Source of the DNA: a virus
Virus record (IMG/VR): IMGVR_UViG_3300030390_001776
Span: 1 to 21,401 of that record
Direction: 5' to 3' (one strand)
DNA length: 21,401 bases
Both the position numbers and the translations under genes were made by a program. The notes beneath the pieces were generated by a model. It was not told where the DNA came from, ran no database searches, and saw only the letters and a program-made list of their open reading frames with translations. Shown here in pieces: positions 13,372 through 20,240 of the stretch. Positions within the stretch are counted from its first letter, which is position 1. Each line of letters begins with the position of its first letter.

Positions 13372-14018
13372 ATCAATCCGAATCAATAAGTAAACTAGCG
13401 CCTGCATTGTCAATCGCACAAAGCCAAATTGGTGGCGCTGTACGATCAAGCACCAATCCCTTTTTCAATTCATCATATGCTGATCTGGGTGATGTCATAA
13501 GAGCAATCAAAGAACCGCTTGCAGCTAATGGTTTGTCAATGATTCAGATGCCAATCACCAACCTGATTGAAAAGTCTGTTGGCGTATCAACTCGGATCAT
13601 TCACAGTTCAGGTGAATGGATCGAAGGCGAATTCTTTTTGCCCCTGACTAAGTTTGATAGCCAATCGGTTGGTTCTGCACTTGCTTATTCGCGTAGGTAT
13701 GGAATTGCATCTATTTTGCTGATCCCGCAAGCTGATGACGATGGTGAAGCAGCGACTATGAAAGTTGACCAGACGAAGGTGCAAGCAAGAACGACAGAGA
13801 GGCAACAGCTTCATAATGACGCTTTGAACGCTAACAAAAAAAGCGTTGCCGCAATCAAAGATTATCTTGCACAAGAAACACACGAAGGCATTGAGATGGC
13901 GAAAGAGTGTCTATCAGAGCTTAGTGAGAGCGACCAGCAAGCGCTGTGGCTTGCGCCATCTAAAGGCGGGTGTTTTACTACCCGCGAGCGCCATCTTATC
14001 AAGAACGGCCTACAATGA
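13368..14018 (+). CDS. erf: ERF-family single-strand annealing recombinase, 216 aa
   Basis: ERF-type proteins anneal complementary single strands in phage recombination and genome circularisation. The core domain spans about residues 5-130: LAPALSIAQSQIGG, NPFFNSSYADLGDVIRAIKEPLAANGLSMIQ (31-60), STRIIHSSGEWIEGEFFLPL and the hallmark QSVGSALAYSRRYGIASILLIPQADDDGE (99-127). The C-terminal third is variable, as is normal. It has the strongest Shine-Dalgarno of the region (AAGGAG), suggesting abundant synthesis. NinB-like, NinG-like and phosphoesterase genes upstream complete a recombination module. Confidence 0.93.
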   Translation: MNQSESISKLAPALSIAQSQIGGAVRSSTNPFFNSSYADLGDVIRAIKEPLAANGLSMIQMPITNLIEKSVGVSTRIIHSSGEWIEGEFFLPLTKFDSQSVGSALAYSRRYGIASILLIPQADDDGEAATMKVDQTKVQARTTERQQLHNDALNANKKSVAAIKDYLAQETHEGIEMAKECLSELSESDQQALWLAPSKGGCFTTRERHLIKNGLQ

Positions 14019-14275
14019 GCATTACCGCCGTTGGCTGGCTAGCCGTGGCTTTCCTTGTCGCTTCATATTTAAAATCATGCCAAAAGTTATCAATGCCGCT
14101 GTCTTTTGCTGGTTATTCTTTATTGTTATATCAGCTTTATTACTTAGCCGCTTTTAATCTTATGTTTTTATATATAGCGGGCTTTCTTTGGAATACAATT
14201 AGAATCATAAAAATCATAGATGTTCCAGAAATAAAATCTAATGACGAAGAAACCAAGCGGAATGATGAAGGATAA
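14015..14275 (+). CDS. Small membrane protein, 86 aa
   Basis: ATG 14015 overlaps the ERF stop (ATGA), which decides between this and an earlier in-frame start. Two or three hydrophobic segments (ITAVGWLAVAFLVASYL about 3-19; LSFAGYSLLLYQLYYLAAFNLMFLYIAGFLW about 29-59) precede a charged cytoplasmic-looking tail (EIKSNDEETKRNDEG). It resembles small multi-pass phage proteins of unknown function; exclusion or membrane stress roles are possible. Its end overlaps a 42-residue ORF. Confidence 0.65.
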   Translation: MSITAVGWLAVAFLVASYLKSCQKLSMPLSFAGYSLLLYQLYYLAAFNLMFLYIAGFLWNTIRIIKIIDVPEIKSNDEETKRNDEG

Positions 14276-14390
14276 AAACAACCTTTCTTCTGCGGAGCTG
14301 GAAGAAAACCAGCGAGGTTATGGTGCCGACCTCTGTAATAAGGCACCGCTCATTCAACCAAGTATAAACTATGAGACCACAGAGGCGTAA
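14262..14390 (+). CDS. Very small ORF, 42 aa
   Basis: Starts with two adjacent ATGs (14262, 14265) inside the tail of the membrane-protein gene and ends at TAA 14388-14390, three bases before the next ATG. The product (MMKDKNNLSS start, NYETTEA end) is polar and acidic with no domain. It would fill the gap exactly, but the same bases also form the inverted repeats described at 14314-14396, so it may be only a leader for the next gene. The Shine-Dalgarno is weak (GCGGA). Confidence 0.4.
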   Translation: MMKDKNNLSSAELEENQRGYGADLCNKAPLIQPSINYETTEA

Positions 14391-14396
14391 AGTATG
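14314..14396 (+). promoter_or_regulatory. Possible RNA switch or pseudoknot masking the ribosome site of the 94-aa gene
   Basis: Three complementary pairs compete: GAGGT (14314-14318) with ACCTC (14329-14333); GGTGCC (14322-14327) with GGCACC (14342-14347); and CCTCTGT (14330-14336) with ACAGAGG (14379-14385). The last segment contains AGAGG, the Shine-Dalgarno 8 bases before ATG 14394. Pairings one and three share bases and exclude each other; two and three together would make an H-type pseudoknot. Translation of the 42-residue ORF would also open the structure. Seen by eye only; no folding energy computed. Confidence 0.35.
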
Positions 14397-14678
14397 AGCA
14401 TTGCAAATGAGAAATCAGGTGATCCAAATAAAGATTGGTGGGCAGCTAGATCGTTAGTAACAAATTATCTTTCTAACCCTGCCCCGTTTAGAGACTTATC
14501 AATTGCTGAGGCTAATTTTGAAGCACTGTTAGAAAAGTATCTGATAGAATCAGGCAAAATCCATGCGTTCATACGCCAAGCGTTTAGTACTGAGCATTAT
14601 GATCTTGATGTTGACATCATCGACTTTCTTAATGAGTTTGCTAAAGACCTTGTTAAGAATGGATTGATAAAAAAATGA
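14394..14678 (+). CDS. Hypothetical protein, 94 aa
   Basis: The ATG is preceded by AGAGG at 8 bases. The protein is soluble and acidic, with a GDPNKDWWAARSLV start and a long helical part (LSIAEANFEALLEKYLIESGKIHAFIRQAF), ending in VDIIDFLNEFAKDLVKNGLIKK. No family recognised. Its stop overlaps the next gene (ATGA). Confidence 0.65.
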   Translation: MSIANEKSGDPNKDWWAARSLVTNYLSNPAPFRDLSIAEANFEALLEKYLIESGKIHAFIRQAFSTEHYDLDVDIIDFLNEFAKDLVKNGLIKK

Positions 14679-14875
14679 ATGATTTACGTTTTAGTATTAA
14701 GATGTATTTTAAAATAAAATGGTTCTTTTTGTCGTTGATAGTTTTAATAATCTCACCTATTTGGGTCTTATTAATTGCTCTGTGGGAAATAAAAGATGAT
14801 GTTTTATATTTCTATAAAAGCATTTATTTAGGATTAACTTTTAGATTAAATCATGAAGGTCGTCGGCATAAATGA
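14675..14875 (+). CDS. Small membrane protein, 66 aa
   Basis: ATGA-coupled at both ends. One clear transmembrane segment (FFLSLIVLIISPIWVLLIALW, about residues 17-37) separates a basic head from an aromatic, basic tail (YFYKSIYLGLTFRLNHEGRRHK), so the protein is probably a single-span inner-membrane protein. No family recognised. Confidence 0.6.
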   Translation: MNDLRFSIKMYFKIKWFFLSLIVLIISPIWVLLIALWEIKDDVLYFYKSIYLGLTFRLNHEGRRHK

Positions 14876-15078
14876 AAAAGACTGATGATAGTTCGCTAAA
14901 AATAGATAAATCAAATTATCATCGTTTGCATTGGGAGGATATTCTACAAGAAGCATTATTAAACAATATGACCATTTACGCCATAGAATTTGAATTTGAT
15001 AATTTCTATCAGTTTAGAAAGAAAATGATGGATAATTCCCAGATCGTTTGGGCCAGCTTAGAAGATAGCAAGACATAA
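14872..15078 (+). CDS. Hypothetical protein, 68 aa
   Basis: Starts in an ATGA overlap. The product is soluble with an aromatic, acidic centre (HWEDILQEALLNNMTIYAIEFEFDNFYQFRKKMMDNS). It looks like a compact helix-strand protein but matches nothing I know. It is followed by a 29-bp gap containing the AAGGA site of the next gene. Confidence 0.6.
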   Translation: MKKTDDSSLKIDKSNYHRLHWEDILQEALLNNMTIYAIEFEFDNFYQFRKKMMDNSQIVWASLEDSKT

Positions 15079-15107
15079 ATTTAAACCAACCAAAAAGGAA
15101 AAAATGA

Positions 15108-15368
15108 ATGACAGATTACGATGATACAAATCGCGGCCAAGTTTGGGTCAATGATAAAAAAGACAGCGAGCGCCACCCTGACTTAAAAGGTTCAATCAAT
15201 GTGAATGGTGTGGAATTCTGGTTGTCAGCTTGGAAGCGAAAGCCTGATGCTAACCCTAAAGCGCCGGTTTTGTCTTTTAGTATTCAAGAAAAGGAAGGGC
15301 AATCAATGGCAGCAAAGCCAAGCAAGCCAGCCGCCGCTGTTCCTGACGACGAAGATTTGCCTTGGTAG
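15108..15368 (+). CDS. Small phage protein with SSB-like acidic tip, 86 aa
   Basis: AAGGA lies about 9 bases before the ATG. Residues 7-60 (TNRGQVWVNDKK..RHPDLKGSINVNGVEFWLSAWKR...APVLSFSIQEKE) form a beta-rich domain seen in many phage early proteins of unknown function. A Lys/Ala/Pro linker follows, and the last residues are DDEDLPW. Bacterial single-strand binding proteins end in DDDIPF-type tips that dock replication and repair enzymes; this tip suggests a replication-linked role, perhaps single-strand binding or docking of host SSB partners. It is the last gene of the rightward operon. Confidence 0.7.
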   Translation: MTDYDDTNRGQVWVNDKKDSERHPDLKGSINVNGVEFWLSAWKRKPDANPKAPVLSFSIQEKEGQSMAAKPSKPAAAVPDDEDLPW

Positions 15369-15377
15369 AAAAGTAAA

Positions 15378-15431
15378 CCCTGTGGGTGCAAAGGGCAAGC
15401 AACCCCTTGATCAACCCAATGCGCCACAGGG
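15378..15431. terminator. Long hairpin between the converging operons
   Basis: CCCTGTGG (15378-15385) is complementary to CCACAGGG (15424-15431); inside, AAGGG (15391-15395) pairs with CCCTT (15404-15408). Read on the minus strand it is followed by GTTTACTTTTC, a T-rich run suited to ending the tail operon; on the plus strand only CATACTTTAAAC follows. It sits 9 bp after the last rightward stop and 46 bp from the last leftward stop. The long loop makes it an atypical terminator. Confidence 0.45.
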
Positions 15432-15476
15432 CATACTTTAAACAACTTTTCAAAATTGTGGTATTTGATACTGCTT

Positions 15477-16280
15477 TTAACTTGTAAAAACTTCATTATC
15501 ACTGAATACCAGAGTATCAGAAGATCCCCTGCCAAGAATAAAATAGTTTAAAATGGTTGTTCCAAATGAAACGGTTGTCCCTATATTGTCTGGGTGCGTG
15601 TCTATATAGCACAGCCTTAATTTAAGCGCTCCAAAATCGTCAAATTGACTGACTAATCCTCTATCTAATGCAATCGGGTCTATACAGCTATTAGCTGACA
15701 TCATAACAATGCATTGGGTCACAACTTCAACCCTTACACCTAATCCCGTTGCGGTTCCAGAAACATGATAGTTTTTTATTTCGTATGTTTCGCCGCCAGT
15801 CATTGCAAGTGAAATTTGATCTTGGAAGCCCACAGATGTTGCTGATGTCTGCGTATGCGTAAATCTAACAACCCCATCAACAGTTAATTCTGTTTTTGTT
15901 ATGTATGTGTTATTGCCATAATCCCTGAAAGCTGAACTAAAAAAGAACGTGTAAGTCCCAGCCCTGTTGATGCTTTTTGTTTCTGTTGTGTGCGTGGCAA
16001 ATGAATTTGAATTTCGCGTTGCTACCAATCCAAGGGCGTCATAATAGGCTGCATTTGTATAGATGCCATTGCCCGACGAGCTTGGGGCTGTCACGGGTGC
16101 AATTTTAGCCATGTTTATGGCCGCCGTTTGTATTGCTGGCTCTTGTAATTGTGCAAAACCTGAAGCGGTTAAATCTCCCTCTAGCAATGCGTAAAGGTTG
16201 CGATCAAGCGCGGTGACCACCGTTGTGGTTAATGGCTCTGATGCTTGAGTGTTTGCTTGAATGTTGGTGTATGCTGTCAC
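15477..16280 (-). CDS. Tail-fibre-like protein, third of three tandem paralogs, 267 aa
   Basis: An ATG 33 bases upstream is possible, but the GTG at 16280 makes a GTGA overlap with the previous stop, follows GGGGA, and aligns the product (VTAYTNIQANTQASEP) with the starts of its two paralogs. The N-terminal motif ALDRNLYALLEGD (about 26-38) is shared by all three. A RAGTYTFFFSSAF segment begins the beta-rich middle domain, and a unique C-terminal part (from about residue 195) lacks counterparts in the others. Probably a tail-tip or receptor-contact protein at the end of the tail operon. Confidence 0.65.
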   Translation of the reverse strand: MTAYTNIQANTQASEPLTTTVVTALDRNLYALLEGDLTASGFAQLQEPAIQTAAINMAKIAPVTAPSSSGNGIYTNAAYYDALGLVATRNSNSFATHTTETKSINRAGTYTFFFSSAFRDYGNNTYITKTELTVDGVVRFTHTQTSATSVGFQDQISLAMTGGETYEIKNYHVSGTATGLGVRVEVVTQCIVMMSANSCIDPIALDRGLVSQFDDFGALKLRLCYIDTHPDNIGTTVSFGTTILNYFILGRGSSDTLVFSDNEVFTS

Positions 16281-16984
16281 GATATATTCCCCGGATAAGG
16301 TGTGGAGTCCCAATCAATATGTTTCACATTTATTACCGCTGGGAATGAAGCAGAAATAACAAAAACCCTTTGCCTATTTAATGAAAACCCTACCGTTTTT
16401 GGCGCTTCAACATGGCTATCTTTAGCAAATATTTTATATCTCATCTTGAACTTGGGCTGTACTGAACCAGTATCATCGCCGTCAAATCCTATTAATGTGA
16501 GCGTCTGACCAGCCGTTACCGTTACAAGTTGGTTAATGTATACAAAAGTGTTTAATGTGTCTGCTGTGTCACTTTCCGCTATAGTTCCATTAGCGTCAAA
16601 TAATCTCATCTTTGCGCTTCCTAGTGTTATGCCACCACCAGCCGCAGAAAATCCAAGCTCACCAATAATTCTGTAGGTTCCTGCCCTTGTAAAAGTTTTG
16701 ACTATGCCTCTAAAGTTTCCGCCAAGGTCAGAATAATCACCCCAGTCACCAGATAATTCTATTGAGTCAACAGGGCCAAGTGATGAACCATCAGCATGAG
16801 GCCCAAGTTTATTGGTTGTAATTGACGAAGGTGTAAAAGCGTCATTTTCTGCTTGAAGAAATAGGGTTGCTGTTGGGTCGCCTTCAAAAGCTGCAATTTG
16901 GTTTCTGTCTAGTCCTGAAATCAAAGTAGAAACGACAGGATCGCCAGCTTGGGTTGATTGTGACAAATCAGTAAATGTTGCCAT
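16277..16984 (-). CDS. Tail-fibre-like protein, second tandem paralog, 235 aa
   Basis: Starts MATFTDLSQSTQAGDP and contains GLDRNQIAAFEGD (24-36), the shared N-terminal module. A divergent linker is followed by a beta-rich middle domain (TRAGTYRIIGELGFSA to QTLTLIGFDG) and a basic C-terminus (KTVGFSLNRQRVFVISA). The L.DRN..A.EGD motif resembles N-terminal attachment modules of phage fibre proteins, in which a constant head docks to the tail and the remainder varies. AGGA precedes the ATG by 9 bases. Confidence 0.65.
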   Translation of the reverse strand: MATFTDLSQSTQAGDPVVSTLISGLDRNQIAAFEGDPTATLFLQAENDAFTPSSITTNKLGPHADGSSLGPVDSIELSGDWGDYSDLGGNFRGIVKTFTRAGTYRIIGELGFSAAGGGITLGSAKMRLFDANGTIAESDTADTLNTFVYINQLVTVTAGQTLTLIGFDGDDTGSVQPKFKMRYKIFAKDSHVEAPKTVGFSLNRQRVFVISASFPAVINVKHIDWDSTPYPGNIS

Positions 16985-16986
16985 TT

Positions 16987-17631
16987 TTATGTAGTCCTGA
17001 AGGTTATTGGATATCGTGCGCTTGTGTTGTAATTATAGCCCCAAGACATCGAGCGGTTAGGCTCTGAAAAGATTTCATTTGTGTAGATTTGCATCATACA
17101 AGAATGGTTCACAACTGAAGCTGATGAACCAGCCACCCTAAAGCTTTCAATTGAAACTTTACTGTTTGCCGCTATTGTATAAACCGCATCATTCACCTGT
17201 GTAGTTGTTCCGCTTGTCGCTGCTGTTTCACCTACTACTGAACCATTGATTAATAGTCTGCATTTAAACGACGAGCTAGAAATTTGTTGTATTGGTGTGG
17301 CTGTAAGCTTGATTCTATAAACGCCAGCTTTTGCAATAAAGCTTTCTTCTGTTTGTTGATCGCTTGAGCTTGTATTGAAAGTTCTTGAGCCTTTTATTTT
17401 TTGAAAATCGAAAAGCTGCGTTGAACCTGTTGTTGCAAAGCCTCCCGCCAAAGCCCTACCTGATATTCCGCCGTCTGCTATAGCTGCATTGGCAAACCTT
17501 ACACCTGCTGCAATCGCTGTAGAATCGCCCTCAAAAGCTGCAAACAAGTTTCTATCAAGCGCCGTTGCAACTGTCTCTGTGAATGGTGCGTCAGCCCCGG
17601 TTGCCCCTGAAAGGTCTGTGAATGTCGTCAT
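16987..17631 (-). CDS. Tail-fibre-like protein, first tandem paralog, 214 aa
   Basis: Starts MTTFTDLSGATGADAP with ALDRNLFAAFEGD at about residues 24-36. The middle domain has AKAGVYRIKLTA, then CRLLINGSVVGETAATSG, like the other two copies. It has the shortest C-terminal part, ending in SMSWGYNYNTSARYPITFRTT. At DNA level the EGD-coding stretches of copies one and two still match closely (TCGCC.TCAAAAGCTGCAA on the plus strand near 16879 and 17530), which argues for duplication within this lineage. Confidence 0.65.
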   Translation of the reverse strand: MTTFTDLSGATGADAPFTETVATALDRNLFAAFEGDSTAIAAGVRFANAAIADGGISGRALAGGFATTGSTQLFDFQKIKGSRTFNTSSSDQQTEESFIAKAGVYRIKLTATPIQQISSSSFKCRLLINGSVVGETAATSGTTTQVNDAVYTIAANSKVSIESFRVAGSSASVVNHSCMMQIYTNEIFSEPNRSMSWGYNYNTSARYPITFRTT

Positions 17632-17643
17632 CTGTTCAACCTG

Positions 17644-19416
17644 TTATGTTATGTAATAGGCATCATCGCCATTGACCATTGTGCCATCAGCCTGTGAAAT
17701 CCATGCAAGCACCCCGCCATTCTCTGGGTTGGCTGCAATGTAAGTGCTGTAATCCTGACCATCAAAAGATGTTGCGCCAATCGCTGCATTGTTCCCGGCA
17801 AAGTAGGAATAAGCCACAGCTTCCACATTCAAAATCATGTCTTTGTCATACTTTGTAGAAATACAAATGAACTCTGGTGAATAGGCTGCGCCTGTGCCAT
17901 TTTGAAACTGGCTGCTTGTTAATCTAAAATTGTCGCCTGTGTTTAATCTGCTTGAGTAAAAATTGTCATATGCCATCTTGAATGTGATTCTAAACGGTGA
18001 CGCCCTAAACCTATTAATCAAGACCCCGGTTGTTGATAATGCAACAGCGCTTGAAGTTATCCATTTTGAATAAAGGTTTCTTTCTTTTGGTGAACCATAC
18101 AAATCATAATAAAGGGTGTCGAGCGAAACAGCGACATTTTCAAAATCTGATGCCTTGCTTCCGCCAATCCATGAACGTGGTGTAAAATACATGGAACAAG
18201 AATTTAATCTAAGCGTGTCATCTTCTTTGACCTGCAAATCCCAAATATCATTCGCATCAGTATAGCTTTTTAACGTCCCAAGTTCAGGTGCAACAGCTTT
18301 CAATTTAACTCTTGACGATTGAGAGTCATACCACATCATAATCTGATTTTGATCACATATTTCAGATATTAAGGTTTTGATATCAGTGGGTTCTGAAATG
18401 TAACTTGTCAAAAGGTTTGATGATCGCCATGCGGCAATTTCTGTAGCCCAGTTTATGGAATCGAGTTGATAAGAAGATAATTCAGAATAAGTGTTTATAA
18501 TTTTTAGAAGGGCAGCATCAACAGACAAAGAATCAAATCTTGCAACCTCTTGAACTACCGCCCCAACTGCGTGGGCTGCGTGTGTTGTGCCAAGAATACC
18601 CCTTCCGTTTGTTGTGAAGTTTAATTTAATGCTTCCATCAGGTTGTGGTGCGTATGTTGAACCATCAACTTCACAAAGTTCATCGCCAATTCTTAAAATG
18701 GTTAAAAGATCAGGGCTTTTTATACCAGTGACAGAATCAAGAAATAAGTGATTTGTTCCAACTGATAAAGCGCTAAAAAGTTTAACTTTTGAAACTGGCG
18801 GGCATTTAGCATTTAAGGCATCAGTTAGGTTCAAAGGGTCTTTTGCAGTAATTGTGACTTCACCGTTTTTATTTGCCCATGATACTGATTCAATCTGCCA
18901 AGTATTGGTCATGGAGTTCAATTGACCATTAGAGTTTAAGAATGTTACTTTATATTTAATCAGTTGACCCTGAAGAAAAGAATTTCTTGCTTTGAACTTA
19001 CCCCAGAACGTCCCTTGTTCGCGGGCAATGTATGTTCTGTCAATAATGTTGTCATCAGTATCAAGGTCAGTGTCTGGTTCATCAATGAAAGTGAACTTCA
19101 CTTTTGACACGTTTGCCAATCCACCTCTTGGTGGCAGCTTGCTTGGTGCAAATGAAACGCTTTTGAGTAAAGGTCTAAAACCGTCAATAACTGTTGAATT
19201 GTCTTTTTCACTAAATAAATAATACTTCACAGCAGGATCAAAGTTGGGCACATCCTGACAATCATTTAGAACATTCCTAGTTTTGAAGCAAGCATTAGCA
19301 TCATTCAAATTTGCTGTGCAAGGTGATGACCCATATGTTAGTTGACAATGCCGTGTCTGGATTTCTACTGTGGCAAAGACATCTGAACCCGCAAGCAGTG
19401 TTGATTGAACTGTCAT
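17644..19416 (-). CDS. Tail hub/tip protein with N-terminal four-cysteine (lambda gpL-like) motif, 590 aa
   Basis: The first 60 residues hold RHCQLTYGSSPC and ACFKTRNVLNDCQ, with cysteines at 24, 33, 43 and 53. The pattern C..(T/G)Y....C...C.KT...C is that of the C-terminal domain of lambda tail-tip protein gpL, whose four cysteines bind an iron-sulfur cluster. The following 500 residues look like a tail hub: beta-rich segments (KVKFTFIDEPD, GQLIKYKVTF, WQIESVSWANKNGEVTITAKD), then a helical/beta part around IKTLISEICDQNQIMMWYDSQSSRVKLKAV. The C-terminus GGVLAWISQADGTMVNGDDAYYI is shared with other phage tail proteins. It follows the two tail-tip genes (ATGA overlap) and precedes the fibre-like genes, the usual hub position. 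Confidence 0.75.
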   Translation of the reverse strand: MTVQSTLLAGSDVFATVEIQTRHCQLTYGSSPCTANLNDANACFKTRNVLNDCQDVPNFDPAVKYYLFSEKDNSTVIDGFRPLLKSVSFAPSKLPPRGGLANVSKVKFTFIDEPDTDLDTDDNIIDRTYIAREQGTFWGKFKARNSFLQGQLIKYKVTFLNSNGQLNSMTNTWQIESVSWANKNGEVTITAKDPLNLTDALNAKCPPVSKVKLFSALSVGTNHLFLDSVTGIKSPDLLTILRIGDELCEVDGSTYAPQPDGSIKLNFTTNGRGILGTTHAAHAVGAVVQEVARFDSLSVDAALLKIINTYSELSSYQLDSINWATEIAAWRSSNLLTSYISEPTDIKTLISEICDQNQIMMWYDSQSSRVKLKAVAPELGTLKSYTDANDIWDLQVKEDDTLRLNSCSMYFTPRSWIGGSKASDFENVAVSLDTLYYDLYGSPKERNLYSKWITSSAVALSTTGVLINRFRASPFRITFKMAYDNFYSSRLNTGDNFRLTSSQFQNGTGAAYSPEFICISTKYDKDMILNVEAVAYSYFAGNNAAIGATSFDGQDYSTYIAANPENGGVLAWISQADGTMVNGDDAYYIT

Positions 19417-20240
19417 GACCAGCTTCTCGCTTTTGTTGTGATTGGCAAGGAATAAAGGTGATTATTATTAATTGCAACGCCTTTCTGTTGGCCTATTGGT
19501 AAACAGAAAGCGGCCAAATTCTCACCTGATGTTGAATACCTATAATAAAAAATGAAAGGTGATTTCACCCCTTCAAGTATTCTTGGTGCGTTGTTGTCAA
19601 TATATGACTTGGTTAAGTTTTTCAAATTTATGGTGAAATTATCAAATGATTGGTCAAATTTTGAAAGGTGATAGTTCTTGCCATAGCCTGCTTTTGTTTT
19701 GCCTTCCAACATATCGCCAACAATGTAAGTGAATGAAGCTGACACCTCTGTTGGGTATACGACATCGCAAAAGCTAAATAAGCCAATTTTAAAATTTGTT
19801 TGCACGTTATTGAATCTTATTTTCCAGTATTTAAATGATCCAGATGAAGCAAATAAAACCCTATCAGCATCGCTATTAAAGTTTGTGCTTGTTGAATTAC
19901 TGATTTCTGTGAATGTCACATTGTCTGCGCTTGCTGAAAGTGTCCACCCATCTGATTGGGTTGCAATGTTGTGATTGCCAAAAGCAACCCATGTAACCGC
20001 CTTGGCAACTTTGAATTCAAATAAAAATTCTGGGTATTGGTTGCCACTTGTTAATGAGCTTCCAGAGCTATCAAAAGTTTGGTATATATCACCAAGCGCC
20101 CAGTTCACCAAAGACCTGATTTGTTGGTTTTGTATAGCTGTGCCTTGTGTTATCCCAGACCCGGAATCATAATAATTTGTTCCTGAAATATTGTTGATAT
20201 TATCAAGGGTCAGGCTGTTAAAAAAGAATCTAGTAGACAT
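19413..20240 (-). CDS. Tail-tip protein with discoidin-like part, 275 aa
   Basis: Overlaps the previous gene by 11 bp (ATGTCTACTAG). The N-terminal two thirds contain WVAFGNHNI, WTLSASADNVTFTEI and KYWKIRFNNVQTNFKIGLFSF, a pattern like F5/8 type C (discoidin) carbohydrate-binding domains. The C-terminal third (FTINLKNLTKSYIDNNAPRILEGVKSPFIFYYRY... INNNHLYSLPI) is closely similar to the end of the 289-residue neighbour. The pair sits between tape measure and hub, where distal-tail and minor tail proteins lie. The exact homolog is uncertain. Confidence 0.65.
   Translation of the reverse strand: MSTRFFFNSLTLDNINNISGTNYYDSGSGITQGTAIQNQQIRSLVNWALGDIYQTFDSSGSSLTSGNQYPEFLFEFKVAKAVTWVAFGNHNIATQSDGWTLSASADNVTFTEISNSTSTNFNSDADRVLFASSGSFKYWKIRFNNVQTNFKIGLFSFCDVVYPTEVSASFTYIVGDMLEGKTKAGYGKNYHLSKFDQSFDNFTINLKNLTKSYIDNNAPRILEGVKSPFIFYYRYSTSGENLAAFCLPIGQQKGVAINNNHLYSLPITTKARSWS

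Noticed and set aside
13846-14157. 103-residue open frame across the ERF end and membrane-protein gene
   Set aside because: A shadow of two well-supported genes in another frame, with no recognisable motif.
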